A stretch of DNA of 64,000 bases from JBAYNW01 sp041678605 (GCA_041678605.1 JBAYNW010000005.1:1-64000); one strand, 5' to 3'; shown: positions 43,664-53,695, counted from the stretch's first letter. Numbers and translations are program-made. Notes: generated by a model from the sequence alone, not told the origin.

Positions 43664-44757
43664 TGGATTATTTATATTTTTTATACGTTGATTTTTTGAA
43701 CAAATTTTTACCCGGAAACTTTCCGGATTTAATTGCCATGGTTACGTTTCCGCTGCTTCCTTTTTGTATAGTAGCTGCCGCTTTAATCCTTGTAGTTTTG
43801 TTTTTGGTATTGATGGAAAGAAAAGTTCTGGCATTTTTTACTCAAAGGAAAGGCCCGAACAGAGTTGGCCCGTGGGGATTGTTTCAGACAATTGCCGATG
43901 CGATAAAACTTTTGTGCAAAGAAAATATTACGCCGACAGGTGCTGAAAAATTGATGTTCAATATAGCACCTCTGATTGCTTTTGTTCCGGTTATGGTAAT
44001 CTGGGGGTTGATTCCGTTTAGTTCGGAATTTGATTTTATGTCTTATTCCGTAAGTGCCCTGCTGTTTGTCACAATAGCTGCAATTCCTATTTTTGGAACA
44101 CTTTTGGCCGGATATGCAAGTAACAACAAATATTCTCTAATAGGCTCAATCCGTTCGGTTGCACAGGCAATAAGCTACGAATTGCCTCTGATATTCGTGC
44201 TTTTGAGCATTGTGGTTCTGGCTTCATCGATGAATTTAAGCCAAATCGTGCTGGCTCAGGTAAGCATTTATCCTTTCTGCGGGTGGTTTATTTTCCCCGC
44301 CTTTTTAGGATTTTTGATTGTTTTTATCTGTGCGATTGCCGAGTTAAACCGCTGCCCTTTCGATTTGCCCGAAGCTGAAAGTGAGCTTGTAAGCGGGTAT
44401 AACACTGAATATTCAGGAATGAGATTTGCATTTTTCTTTCTTGCCGAATACGCCATGATGTTCGTGATGTGTGCATTTTTAGCCACAATATTTTTGGGCG
44501 GCTTTTTATCACCGCTCGGGTTTTATTTAAGCGAAAAATTCTTTGGAAATAGTTCTTTCTCTCAAATCCTTGTGTATTTTGAACAAGTTTTCTGGCTCTT
44601 TTTAAAGACCTTCTTCCTTATTTTTTGCATGATGTGGGTTCGTGCGACCCTGCCAAGATTAAAATCCCACCAGTTAACCGGTTTTGCGTGGAAGGTTTTA
44701 TTGCCGCTCTCATTTCTAAACCTGCTGATTGTATGCATTATAAAGGGGGTGGGATAA
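43663..44757 (+). CDS. nuoH: NADH-quinone oxidoreductase subunit H
   Basis: 364 residues, eight or so membrane spans. ERKVLAFFTQRKGPNRVGPWG, EAESELVSGYNTEYSGMRFA (conserved acidic loop) and RATLPRLKSHQ are diagnostic. It links the arms and contacts quinone. The start overlaps the nuoD stop (TAATG), with GGAGGTGG upstream. Confidence 0.97.
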   Translation: MDYLYFLYVDFLNKFLPGNFPDLIAMVTFPLLPFCIVAAALILVVLFLVLMERKVLAFFTQRKGPNRVGPWGLFQTIADAIKLLCKENITPTGAEKLMFNIAPLIAFVPVMVIWGLIPFSSEFDFMSYSVSALLFVTIAAIPIFGTLLAGYASNNKYSLIGSIRSVAQAISYELPLIFVLLSIVVLASSMNLSQIVLAQVSIYPFCGWFIFPAFLGFLIVFICAIAELNRCPFDLPEAESELVSGYNTEYSGMRFAFFFLAEYAMMFVMCAFLATIFLGGFLSPLGFYLSEKFFGNSSFSQILVYFEQVFWLFLKTFFLIFCMMWVRATLPRLKSHQLTGFAWKVLLPLSFLNLLIVCIIKGVG

Positions 44758-45204
44758 ATGAAAGCAATAAAATACTTAATATCGCTTGTTTTAGGTCATC
44801 TAACGGTGTTTAAACACCTGTTTAAAGGTCCGGTAACACTTGAATACCCTGAAAAGAAAGCAAAATTAAACGATAATTTTAGAGGTGAACACGCACTTTT
44901 GTCGGACGAAAACGGAAAATTAATATGTACGGCATGCGGCACATGCCAGAGAGTTTGCCCGTCTTTTGGCACAATCGAAATCGAAAAGGAAAAAGATGAG
45001 AACGGAAAATTTTACCCAAAAAACTACACAATTGATTTAAACAAATGTATTTTTTGCGGAAATTGCGTTCAATACTGCCCATTTGGAGCCATAAAGATGA
45101 CAAAAAATTATGAATTGGCAAACAAAAAAAAGTCATCTTTAAAATTAGACATAAATGGTTTAAAAAGAAACTGTCATGAGCGTATAATAAAAAGTGATAA
45201 GTGA
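44758..45204 (+). CDS. nuoI: NADH-quinone oxidoreductase subunit I
   Basis: 148 residues with two [4Fe-4S] motifs: CTACGTCQRVCP and CIFCGNCVQYCP (both Cx2Cx2Cx3CP), carrying clusters N6a/N6b. Basic N-terminal amphipathic segment. Starts immediately after the nuoH stop. Confidence 0.96.
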   Translation: MKAIKYLISLVLGHLTVFKHLFKGPVTLEYPEKKAKLNDNFRGEHALLSDENGKLICTACGTCQRVCPSFGTIEIEKEKDENGKFYPKNYTIDLNKCIFCGNCVQYCPFGAIKMTKNYELANKKKSSLKLDINGLKRNCHERIIKSDK

Positions 45205-45210
45205 GAGGGA

Positions 45211-45762
45211 ATGATAGAAATCGATATACTGAAAACATTAATATTTTACGGATTCGGAGGAGCGATAATTCTCTTTGCTTTGCTGAGTATTTTTTCACTC
45301 AGAATTTTGTATTCGCTTTTGTGTGCGGTGTGCGTTTTCTTTTCGGCGGCAGGAATTTATTTTATGCTCGGGGCTGATTACAACGCTGTTATCCAAATTG
45401 CGATTTACGGAATAGCTATTCCGATTTTGTTCGTGTTGGCGATTATGTTTACGTCCGACAAACTTGATAAAAAGACTTATTTGACGCTTCAGCCGAGGAT
45501 TTTCTTTTCGTTTTTTTCACTTGGCGTGTTATTTTTGTCGCTAATTTATTTAATTGCGACTTCCCTGAGCCTAAATTCAAATTCGGCATGGATAATGCAA
45601 AAACAAACCATGTTTATTAATAAATACCAAATGTTTAACGCACTTTCTGAAGGATTTTTTGTTAATTATGTTTTTGCGTTTGAACTTTTTTCTATACTGT
45701 TGTTGATTGTGGTAGTCGGTATTTCGACATTAAATCTGATAAAGGAGAAAACCGATGAATAA
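45211..45762 (+). CDS. nuoJ: NADH-quinone oxidoreductase subunit J
   Basis: 183 residues, five membrane spans, with YNAVIQIAIYGIAIPILFVL matching the conserved TM3. GAGAGGGA precedes the ATG; overlaps nuoK by 8 nt. Confidence 0.92.
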   Translation: MIEIDILKTLIFYGFGGAIILFALLSIFSLRILYSLLCAVCVFFSAAGIYFMLGADYNAVIQIAIYGIAIPILFVLAIMFTSDKLDKKTYLTLQPRIFFSFFSLGVLFLSLIYLIATSLSLNSNSAWIMQKQTMFINKYQMFNALSEGFFVNYVFAFELFSILLLIVVVGISTLNLIKEKTDE

Positions 45763-46099
45763 CTGGAATGATTGGATAAATTTAATATTTGATATAGGAC
45801 TTTATCATTACCTGTTTTTGGCATTAATCCTTTTTATGATAGGCTTTTTCGGGGCAATCGTTTCAAAAAATATGTTGAAGGTTTTGATTTCGGTTGAATT
45901 TATGCTGACCGCTGTAAATATCAATTTCATTGCATTTGCAAGCTTCTTTGATAATGTAAAGCTTCAGGGCTTTGTGTTTTCGCTGTTTTATATATCGGTC
46001 GGGGCTGTAGAAATAGCGATAGCACTGGCAATATTTTATTTAATGTTCAGGTCAAAACAAAGTATTAATACTGAAGATTACGGGACGGCACAAGAATGA
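45755..46099 (+). CDS. nuoK: NADH-quinone oxidoreductase subunit K
   Basis: 114 residues, three spans, with the conserved Glu in LISVEFMLTAVNINF and in GAVEIAIALAIFY. The N-terminus is about 14 residues longer than many NuoK. ATGA overlap with nuoL. Confidence 0.93.
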   Translation: MNNWNDWINLIFDIGLYHYLFLALILFMIGFFGAIVSKNMLKVLISVEFMLTAVNINFIAFASFFDNVKLQGFVFSLFYISVGAVEIAIALAIFYLMFRSKQSINTEDYGTAQE

Positions 46100-48015
46100 C
46101 AGACTTTTTTATCAATAACATTTATACTGTAATCCTTTTCCCGTTCTGGGTTTTCCTTCTAATCATTCTGGGAAGATTTTTTAACGTCGTGCAGTCAAGA
46201 AAAGTAATAACTTTAATCACTTTGGTTTCTACTTTATATGGCTTTGTGTTTGCAATCGGCAGTTTCTTATATATGTTTAAAACGCCTGATTTTATCTATG
46301 AAAACTCCTATCCATTTTTAAGAATAGCAGATTATGCTCTGAATTTCGGGGTTTTCGTCGACAATTTATCTATAATAATGCTTTTGGTCGTTACGACAAT
46401 CAGCTTTGTAGTTCAGCTTTATTCATCAAATTATATGAAAAAAGACAAAAGTTTTCCGAGATTTTTCGGGTACTTGAATTTATTTAATTTTTCAATGCTC
46501 GGACTTGTCTTAAGCTCCAATCTATTTCAGACTTACGTTTTTTGGGAACTTGTAGGAGTGTCAAGTTATCTTTTAATAGGATTCTGGTATAAAAGGCCTT
46601 CTGCGTCCGACGCCGCAAAAAAAGCATTTATAATGAACAGAATAGGTGATTTCGGGCTTTTGGCAGGCACCATTGCTATTTCGTATTTCATGTATCAATA
46701 TTCAAATGTGACCTCTCTGGCGACAGTACCATTTATTAATATTAATGATGTAGGAACTTATTTGTACTCTTATACAAATGACGCAATTTTTGCGATAATT
46801 TGTGTTTTACTTTTGTTTGGTTCGTTTGCCAAATCAGCACAATTTCCGCTTCACACGTGGCTTGCAGATGCGATGGAAGGTCCCACTCCCGTCAGTGCAT
46901 TAATCCATTCCGCTACGATGGTTGCGGCAGGAGTCTATTTAATTGCAAGACTTTATCCGATTTACAGCCTGAGTGACGGAATAATGAATTTTATTGCCAT
47001 TATCGGGCTTATTACGGCACTAATTTGTGCCTATTTTGCGATTACCCAGAACGATTTGAAAAGAATTTTGGCATATTCAACCAACTCTCAGCTCGGGTTA
47101 ATGTTTTTGGCCCTTGGTGCGGGGGCTTATACCGGAGGGCTTTTTCACCTTGTAACCCACGCATATTTTAAGTCAATGTTATTTTTATGTTCGGGGATAG
47201 TTATCCATAGCGTTTTGGATCAGCAGGACATAAGGTTTATGGGCGGCTTGAGAAAGCATCTCCCGCTTACGGCCATTTGTTATTTAATCGGCTGTTTTTC
47301 CATATCAGGGCTTTTGTTCAGCGGGTTTTACTCAAAAGAAATGATTTTGACTTCAATGCTTCAAAACAATCATTATATTTTTGCAATCGGGTTTTTACTC
47401 GTAGCTTTAATGACGGCGTTTTACATGTTTAGGTCTTATTTTGTTGTATTTGAAGGCGAATTCAAGGGCAACTGTGTACCTGAAAAATCCAACTTTATAT
47501 TAAATCTTTCAGTTTTAATTTTGGCTTTGTTCACTGTTTTAATAGGATGTTTAACCCACAGTGGCTTTGAAAAATTCATTCAGTCCGGGAACATTATTCC
47601 GCAAACGCTAAAAATTGTTAATCCATTCTTTATATCAATAGGCGTTGCTCTGACTGGACTGCTGCTTGCATGGATTTTCTATAATACGAGGGTAAAACCT
47701 CCCGCTATCCCTATTTTATACCAGCTTTCCTATAACCGGTTTTACATTGATAATTTATATAATTTTATTTCGGAAAAAATATATTATGTGATTTCCAAAA
47801 TTTGTGCATTTGTCGACAAATATTTAGTTGATGGAATGGTAATTATTGCAGGTCTTAACGTAAGGGCTTGTTCGTGGGTGTTTGCAAAGATGCAGACGGG
47901 GAATTTCCAGAGTTATCTTGCTTATTCAATTGTATTTTTGGCGATTATCTTTGCCGGACTTATGTTTGCGTATACAATGATTGTGCAGTACAGCTTATTG
48001 AGCGGAGGGGGCTAG
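46096..48015 (+). CDS. nuoL: NADH-quinone oxidoreductase subunit L
   Basis: 639 residues, antiporter-like subunit. FWELVGVSSYLLIGFWY, KSAQFPLHTWLADAMEGPTP (Lys, His), SALIHSATMVAAG, QNDLKRILAYSTNSQLG and the C-terminal lateral helix region. Proton-pumping membrane arm. Confidence 0.96.
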   Translation: MTDFFINNIYTVILFPFWVFLLIILGRFFNVVQSRKVITLITLVSTLYGFVFAIGSFLYMFKTPDFIYENSYPFLRIADYALNFGVFVDNLSIIMLLVVTTISFVVQLYSSNYMKKDKSFPRFFGYLNLFNFSMLGLVLSSNLFQTYVFWELVGVSSYLLIGFWYKRPSASDAAKKAFIMNRIGDFGLLAGTIAISYFMYQYSNVTSLATVPFININDVGTYLYSYTNDAIFAIICVLLLFGSFAKSAQFPLHTWLADAMEGPTPVSALIHSATMVAAGVYLIARLYPIYSLSDGIMNFIAIIGLITALICAYFAITQNDLKRILAYSTNSQLGLMFLALGAGAYTGGLFHLVTHAYFKSMLFLCSGIVIHSVLDQQDIRFMGGLRKHLPLTAICYLIGCFSISGLLFSGFYSKEMILTSMLQNNHYIFAIGFLLVALMTAFYMFRSYFVVFEGEFKGNCVPEKSNFILNLSVLILALFTVLIGCLTHSGFEKFIQSGNIIPQTLKIVNPFFISIGVALTGLLLAWIFYNTRVKPPAIPILYQLSYNRFYIDNLYNFISEKIYYVISKICAFVDKYLVDGMVIIAGLNVRACSWVFAKMQTGNFQSYLAYSIVFLAIIFAGLMFAYTMIVQYSLLSGGG

Positions 48016-48019
48016 AGAT

Positions 48020-49555
48020 ATGATGAATTATTTATCGATTATAGCCTTAATATTTTCACCGCTTGTTGCCGGAAGCTTGCTCTTCTCTCCGTTTTTCAAG
48101 AACAACGAAGTCAGAATAAGACGCTTCTCAAAAGGGTTTGCGAGTTTGCATTTTTTGTATACGCTTTTGTTTCTGGTGTTTTTCAACCCTCTAAGCGAGG
48201 GAATTTCATATTACAAAGAAATAACGTTTGGCTCTTCAAGTTGGATTCAGCCTCTGGGGCTAAAAATGGCCTTTGGGCTGGACGGCATTTCTTTGCTAAT
48301 GATAATTTTAACTTCGTTTGTGTTCCTTCTGGCACTTATAGCAAGCAAAAGCAATATTAGAGCAAAGCATAAATTTTATTATTCAATGATTTTCTTGCTG
48401 CAAACGGCTGTTCTGGGCGTTTTTTGTGCAAGAGATATGTTTTTGTTCTTTATGTTTTGGGAACTTGAACTCATTCCAATGTACTTCCTAATCGGCCAAT
48501 GGGGCGGGGGCAAGTGCAAAGCTTCAGCTATGAAGTTTGTTTTATACACATTTTTAGGCAGTTTATCAATGTTGTTGGGGATTTTGCTTTTGCATTTCTA
48601 CAATTTTGCAACATACGGTGCTATGACAGGGGATTTCTCGGCGATTTCAATAAGCTCCCCTGAATTTCCGATGTTCATGCAAGTTTTGATTTCGATATTG
48701 CTATTGATTGGTTTTGCGGTAAAAATGCCTATCGTTCCGCTCCACACGTGGTTGCCGGACGCACACGTTGATGCACCGACGCCTGTGAGCATGATTTTGG
48801 CGGCTATTTTGCTTAAGATGGGGGCTTTTGGGATAATACGTTTTAACATGCAGCTTTTGCCGGAAGCATTTAAACTGATTGTCCCAGTATTAATGATTTT
48901 TGCAATTATAAATATCGTTTATACTGCGTTTATTGCTTATTCTCAGACTGATTTAAAGAAAATTGTGGCATATTCGAGCATTTCTAATATGGGAATTGTT
49001 TTGCTGGGATTGTGCAGTTTAGACTTAATCGGATTTTCCGGAGCCATTTTTCAAATGCTGGCACACGGAGTAATTTCAGCCGGATTATTCATGCTGGTCG
49101 GCATAATTTATATCAGAACCAAAACCCGCGAGATAAGCGATTTGGGCGGTTTGGGGGCTGCAATGCCTCGATTAATGGGCTTTGGGTTGATTTTAGCACT
49201 TGCGGCTGTCGGATTGCCTCTTTTAATTGGCTTTGTCGGCGAATTTCTGGTGTTTTTGGGGACTTTTAATTCTCCGCTCGATAATTTCGCTCCGACAAAA
49301 ATCTATTCTATTATAGCAATTTCGGTTCTTATTTTAAGCGTAGCTTATATTTTAAGGCTTATGCATAAAACATTTTTTGCAAATATTTTTGAGAAATGGA
49401 CTGTGAGCGGCGGAGTGAGCGACATTACCAATCACGAATTTGTTGTGCTTTTTTCAATAGCTTTGGTGGTGGGATTTTTCGGGATATTTCCAATGGCGAT
49501 ACTCGATCTGGTTCAGCCGGTTTTAACAAATATACTGCAATTTTTACAGATTTAG
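48020..49555 (+). CDS. nuoM: NADH-quinone oxidoreductase subunit M
   Basis: 511 residues. FWELELIPMYFLIGQWGG (conserved Glu), KMPIVPLHTWLPDAHVDAP, ILLKMGAFG, QTDLKKIVAYSSISNMG and FQMLAHGVISAG are the NuoM hallmarks. Proton-pumping subunit. Confidence 0.96.
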   Translation: MMNYLSIIALIFSPLVAGSLLFSPFFKNNEVRIRRFSKGFASLHFLYTLLFLVFFNPLSEGISYYKEITFGSSSWIQPLGLKMAFGLDGISLLMIILTSFVFLLALIASKSNIRAKHKFYYSMIFLLQTAVLGVFCARDMFLFFMFWELELIPMYFLIGQWGGGKCKASAMKFVLYTFLGSLSMLLGILLLHFYNFATYGAMTGDFSAISISSPEFPMFMQVLISILLLIGFAVKMPIVPLHTWLPDAHVDAPTPVSMILAAILLKMGAFGIIRFNMQLLPEAFKLIVPVLMIFAIINIVYTAFIAYSQTDLKKIVAYSSISNMGIVLLGLCSLDLIGFSGAIFQMLAHGVISAGLFMLVGIIYIRTKTREISDLGGLGAAMPRLMGFGLILALAAVGLPLLIGFVGEFLVFLGTFNSPLDNFAPTKIYSIIAISVLILSVAYILRLMHKTFFANIFEKWTVSGGVSDITNHEFVVLFSIALVVGFFGIFPMAILDLVQPVLTNILQFLQI

Positions 49556-49576
49556 AAAGGATAAAAAGGCGATTTA

Positions 49577-51019
49577 ATGGAATTTTTACACAATATCATA
49601 AATATAACTCTTCCTGAAATAACGATTATTTTGTTTATTTTTATCCAGATAATTCTGTCGATGTTTTTGGACATGAAGTTCTACAAACTCTCAAAATGGC
49701 TGACGGTGCTGGGCATATTTTTAGCCACAAGTTTATGCACCGGAGTTCACGTTGAGCCTATCTACTACGGATTTAAAAACGCTATTGTGTCCGATAATTA
49801 CACCATCTTTTTCAAAGGTTTAATCCTCGTTTCGTCCTTCTTGATAGTATTTTTAACAAAAAAGACTATTACAATGCGGAGGGGCAATGCATTTCAGTTC
49901 AATGCACTCATTTTGACTGCTATTTTAGGGGCTTTGGTGCTTGTGTCGGCGAATGATTTCTTAACTATGTTTATCGCAATGGAAACTTTGGGTTTTGCTA
50001 TGTTCTTCCTTATCGCATTTGAAAAAGGAAACCTTTCAAAGGAAGCTTCCTTCAAATATCTTATTATCAGTGCCGTTGCAAGTTCCGTATTTTTGTTCGG
50101 AGTTTCTTACATGTACGGGATTACCGGTTCTTTGAATTTTTCTTCCATCTACGAGTATTTCCTTGAGAAAAACCCGACATTATTGTATTCAATGGCGGCG
50201 ATATTAATAACCTGCGGGCTATCTTTTAAACTGGGCTTAATTCCTTTTGCCAATTGGATTTTGGATATTTACGAAGGTGCGAGTACTTCGGTGGTAACGT
50301 TCTTATCAATTGTCCCCAAAGTCGCAATGTTCGGTATTTTGGCAAGGTTGTTGGTCTTTCCGCTTTGTTATAGCTTTGAATTGACATTTATACTTGTCTT
50401 AATCTCAGTTGCGACAGCAATTTGGGCAAATTGCCTTGCTATCAGACAAAAAAACATCAAGAGGCTTTTGGCATGCAGCTCAAGTGCAAACGCTGCTTAT
50501 GTCTTGTTTGCGGCAAGTTTGGTGTCTGTTTTTAATTTATCAACTGTTTTATTTTATCTGATAGCTTATATTTTTATGAATATCGGGGTTTTTGCAGCCG
50601 TAATCATCCTTGAAAGTTCAGAATTTTCTAATTATCTTTACGAATTCAAAAATTTTGCCTATACAAACCCTGTTTTCACATTATGTTTTGCAACCTGCAT
50701 TCTGGGGCTTGCGGGATTTCCGATTACGGCCGGTTTCATATCAAAGATTTATTTATTCTCGGCAATCGCACGCTCAGGATTGGTTTTTCTGCCATTTTTA
50801 ATAATAATGATGATAACTATAGTAGTGTCCGTTTACTATTATTTGAGAGTAGTTAAGCTCATGTTTGAAAAATCTGATACAGTTTCAAGCAAAGTTATTC
50901 CTCACAAAGCAAGCTCCGCAATAGTTATACTTTACTGTTGTGCATTGATAACAGTAATTATAGGGGTATTTCCGTCAAAGATAATTGAGCTGTGTCAACT
51001 TATGGCCTACAACATATAA
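49577..51019 (+). CDS. nuoN: NADH-quinone oxidoreductase subunit N
   Basis: 480 residues, about 14 spans. Family features: AMETLGFAMFFLIAF, SFKLGLIPFANWILDIYEGAS, KRLLACSSSANAAY and GLAGFPITAGFISKIYLF. In typical NuoN the second motif carries His-x-Trp-x-Pro-Asp; here it is FANWILD, so the usual His is absent. Last gene of the operon; no nuoE, nuoF or nuoG follows. Confidence 0.94.
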   Translation: MEFLHNIINITLPEITIILFIFIQIILSMFLDMKFYKLSKWLTVLGIFLATSLCTGVHVEPIYYGFKNAIVSDNYTIFFKGLILVSSFLIVFLTKKTITMRRGNAFQFNALILTAILGALVLVSANDFLTMFIAMETLGFAMFFLIAFEKGNLSKEASFKYLIISAVASSVFLFGVSYMYGITGSLNFSSIYEYFLEKNPTLLYSMAAILITCGLSFKLGLIPFANWILDIYEGASTSVVTFLSIVPKVAMFGILARLLVFPLCYSFELTFILVLISVATAIWANCLAIRQKNIKRLLACSSSANAAYVLFAASLVSVFNLSTVLFYLIAYIFMNIGVFAAVIILESSEFSNYLYEFKNFAYTNPVFTLCFATCILGLAGFPITAGFISKIYLFSAIARSGLVFLPFLIIMMITIVVSVYYYLRVVKLMFEKSDTVSSKVIPHKASSAIVILYCCALITVIIGVFPSKIIELCQLMAYNI

Positions 51020-51022
51020 AAT

Positions 51023-51352
51023 TTACAAGTCATCATATTTATTCGTGTAATGAATGTCATGCTGCATGAATTGGTTATCATCAAGCCCGCAGTCAAAGTA
51101 CATAAACACTTTTCGGACAAAGTTAACTTTCTTATCGGCATACCAATCGGGGTCTTTGCCTTTATATTTTGTTTTCTCGCAATTAATCTGGGCATTTTGC
51201 AGGTCAATTAACCTTGACATCTCATCCGAATGGCCATGATTTTGTATGTATGTTTCAGACGTAGCTTCTTCCGGAGTAATTGCCGCAAAACCCGGCAAAT
51301 TAGCCGCGGAAAAAACAGATAAAACAAATAAAATAGATAAAAACTTTTTCAT
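51023..51352 (-). CDS. Small exported hypothetical protein
   Basis: 109 residues from the ATG at 51352 (AGAGG 5 nt upstream; GTG two codons earlier is the alternative). A signal peptide (MKKFLSILFVLSVFSAA) precedes a mature part with NHGHSDEMSRLIDLQ and two Cys. No known domain. Convergent with nuoN, 3 bp apart. Confidence 0.6.
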   Translation of the reverse strand: MKKFLSILFVLSVFSAANLPGFAAITPEEATSETYIQNHGHSDEMSRLIDLQNAQINCEKTKYKGKDPDWYADKKVNFVRKVFMYFDCGLDDNQFMQHDIHYTNKYDDL

Positions 51353-51429
51353 ATACACCTCTACTTCAATGTTACTTTATTTTTTATTATAAATCAAGTA
51401 TATTATAGTTTCTTAACATTTTATATAAA

Positions 51430-52485
51430 CTATACAAATGATTTTTTTATAATCTCATCTAATTTCTGTAAAATTTCGGCTTCCGGCACTTTGGCTATAA
51501 TTTCACCTTTTCTAAAAATATAACCTTCTTTTATCCCTCCGGCTACTCCGAAATCGGCATGCTTGGCTTCGCCGGGGCCGTTTACCGGACATCCCATTGT
51601 TGCAATTGTAATCGGTTTATCAATATTTTTAAACTTTTCTTCAACTTTTTTTGCCAGACTGATTAAATCGATTTGACACCTTCCGCAGGTCGGACAGGAA
51701 ATAAAATTAACTCCTTTTTGCCTTAAATTTAGTGATTTAAGGATTTCAAACCCTGCAAAAATTTCTTCTACGGGATTTTCGGTTAAAGAAACTCGAATTG
51801 TATCGCCAATTCCTTGCGATAGCAGGCTTCCCAATCCGACGGATGATTTTACCAAACCTGTTTTGAGAGTTCCTGCTTCTGTCACGCCCAGATGGAGCGG
51901 GTATTCAATTTCTTTTGCAATTAATTTATATGCTTCAATTGTTGTGAGAACATCCGAAGATTTTAGTGAAACTTTGATGAGGTCAAAGTCTAAGTTTTCA
52001 AGAATTTTTATGTGTTTTTTAGCACTTTCAACCATTTTTTGGGGTAAAGTCAAATCAAGTGAGGCAAATTCTTTTTCCAGAGAGCCGGCGTTAATTCCTA
52101 TTCTAATTGGAATTTGCTGCTGTTTTGCCAAAGCTGCAACTTTTTTTATGTTTTCAAGATTTCCTATGTTTCCCGGATTTAGGCGAAGAGCGTTTATCCC
52201 GTTGTTTATGCAGTCAATCGCAAGCCGATAATCGAAGTGTATATCGGCAACTACCGGAATTTTTGAGCGTTTTATAATTTCTTTTATTGCGGATGATGCT
52301 TCTTTATTAAGAACCGCAAGCCTTATAAGCTCGCATCCTGCGTCTGTGAGTTCGTCGATTTGTCTTAAGGTTTTTTCGACATCACGAGTGTCGGTGTTGC
52401 ACATAGATTGTACGGAAATAGGTGCATCCCCGCCGATTTTAAGATTTCCTACGGAAATTTGTTTCGATTTTCGTCTGTTTATCAT
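51430..52485 (-). CDS. ispG: 4-hydroxy-3-methylbut-2-enyl-diphosphate synthase
   Basis: 351 residues. Non-mevalonate isoprenoid pathway, [4Fe-4S] enzyme: VQSMCNTDT, the TIM-barrel LRLNPGNIG, Cys ligands in SCPTCGRC and MGCPVNGPGEA with the cluster Glu. It is monocistronic and divergent from the phosphodiesterase. Confidence 0.96.
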   Translation of the reverse strand: MINRRKSKQISVGNLKIGGDAPISVQSMCNTDTRDVEKTLRQIDELTDAGCELIRLAVLNKEASSAIKEIIKRSKIPVVADIHFDYRLAIDCINNGINALRLNPGNIGNLENIKKVAALAKQQQIPIRIGINAGSLEKEFASLDLTLPQKMVESAKKHIKILENLDFDLIKVSLKSSDVLTTIEAYKLIAKEIEYPLHLGVTEAGTLKTGLVKSSVGLGSLLSQGIGDTIRVSLTENPVEEIFAGFEILKSLNLRQKGVNFISCPTCGRCQIDLISLAKKVEEKFKNIDKPITIATMGCPVNGPGEAKHADFGVAGGIKEGYIFRKGEIIAKVPEAEILQKLDEIIKKSFV

Positions 52486-52491
52486 ACAATA

Positions 52492-52497
52492 ATTTTA
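52492..52497 (-). promoter_or_regulatory. -10 element of ispG
   Basis: TAAAAT on the minus strand, ending 6 nt before the ATG at 52485, with no Shine-Dalgarno and a partial -35 (TTTTCA) 17 bp upstream. Leaderless candidate. Confidence 0.4.
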
Positions 52498-52519
52498 GCA
52501 CAAAACATGGGGGATGAAA

Positions 52520-53263
52520 ATGCGAATCGCTGTTATTTCGGATATTCACGGCAATATGCAGGCACTTGAAGCCGTTTTAAATGACATAGAGCAGGGAAAA
52601 TGTTCTAAGATTTTTTGCCTTGGCGATTTGGCAATGGCCGGCTCTGAACCGGTCGAGGCGATTGAATTAATTAAAAAGCTTTATGATGAGGGAAAATTAG
52701 AACTTATTCAGGGAAATACCGATGAAATTATCGGAAATTACTCTCCCGAGATTTTGGCAAAAGTTGGGGAAGCTTTCCCCATAATGGGTGCAGCCCTTGA
52801 GGATGATGCAAAAATTATTCCGCAAAATTTGAAGGAATTTTTGAAGGATTTGCCGAAACAGAAGGAACTTGAGATTGAGGGTGTAAAAATACTGCTGGTA
52901 CACGGTTCTCCGAGGAAAAACGACGAAAATATAGCCCCCGACTTGCAGACTGAAAAAGTTGAAGAAATGCTCGACAGAGTTAATGCTGAGGTGATTTTCT
53001 GCGGGCATACGCATATTCCATGCGGTTATCAAACGAGTGGGAAACAAACCGTCGTAAATGTCGGAAGTGTCGGCCGGCCGTTTACTCCAATCCCTCAAGC
53101 TTGCTATGTTGTGGCAGAATTTCACAATGGCGAGTTTGAACTTATGCACAAGTTTGTTGATTATGATAAACAAAAAGCGAGCGAAATTTTAGCCAAAAGG
53201 AACTTTAAAGGAGCGGACAAATTGTCCAAAATCCTTATCAAGCCGGAATTTAGGCATATGTAG
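52520..53263 (+). CDS. Calcineurin-like phosphodiesterase (YfcE/MJ0936 type)
   Basis: 247 residues from the ATG at 52520, because GGGGG (52509-52513) is well spaced for it; an ATG at 52514 abuts that site. Metal motifs: ISDIHGN, LGDLAM, GNTD, VHGSPR, CGHTHIP, NVGSVGRP. Two-metal phosphodiesterase/phosphatase, substrate unknown. Confidence 0.88.
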   Translation: MRIAVISDIHGNMQALEAVLNDIEQGKCSKIFCLGDLAMAGSEPVEAIELIKKLYDEGKLELIQGNTDEIIGNYSPEILAKVGEAFPIMGAALEDDAKIIPQNLKEFLKDLPKQKELEIEGVKILLVHGSPRKNDENIAPDLQTEKVEEMLDRVNAEVIFCGHTHIPCGYQTSGKQTVVNVGSVGRPFTPIPQACYVVAEFHNGEFELMHKFVDYDKQKASEILAKRNFKGADKLSKILIKPEFRHM

Positions 53264-53286
53264 CAGGTAAAAAACACCGCAATTCG

Positions 53287-53353
53287 CGTCATTGCGAGAC
53301 ATAAGGCTTGTAGGCACAATAAAAGGTTTGCATTTCGAAGCAATCTTTCCAGC
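53287..53353. repeat. Left repeat flanking the GIY-YIG gene
   Basis: CGTCATTGCGAG ... CGAAGCAATCTTTCCAGC. It is in inverted orientation relative to the copy at 53696-53751 and of the same family as 15169-15195. Confidence 0.65.
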
Positions 53354-53367
53354 TTACGCTACCAAAA

Positions 53368-53661
53368 TTACCAGATAATCGACTCATACAAATCGTCCCA
53401 ATTTGGGTTAAACTTATTGATTAAGTCTATTTTTTTCTGTCTTGAACCGCCCTTTAATTGTTTTTCTCTTGCAATAGCTTGTGTTATATCCGAAAAAATC
53501 TCGTAATAAACCAATTTCGTCAGATTATATTTTTGAGAAAATCCTTTGTTGATTTTTTCTTTGTGAAAAAAAGTTCTTCTAACTAAATTATTGGTAACCC
53601 CAATGTACAAGGTCGTTTGTTCATAGTTTGTCAAAATATAAATGTAAGATTTCTTTTCCAT
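53368..53661 (-). CDS. Stand-alone GIY-YIG nuclease domain protein (UPF0213/YhbQ type)
   Basis: 97 residues: YIYILTNYEQTTLYIGVTNN (the YIY ... YIG core), RTFFHKE with catalytic-type Arg/His, KLVYYE and a late Glu/Lys-rich KQLKGGSRQKK. Small GIY-YIG proteins of this type occur beside dispersed repeats; here inverted repeats bracket the gene on both sides. Substrate unknown. Confidence 0.85.
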   Translation of the reverse strand: MEKKSYIYILTNYEQTTLYIGVTNNLVRRTFFHKEKINKGFSQKYNLTKLVYYEIFSDITQAIAREKQLKGGSRQKKIDLINKFNPNWDDLYESIIW

Positions 53662-53695
53662 GTTTCAAATACTAATACAAAAAGATTACGTTGAA

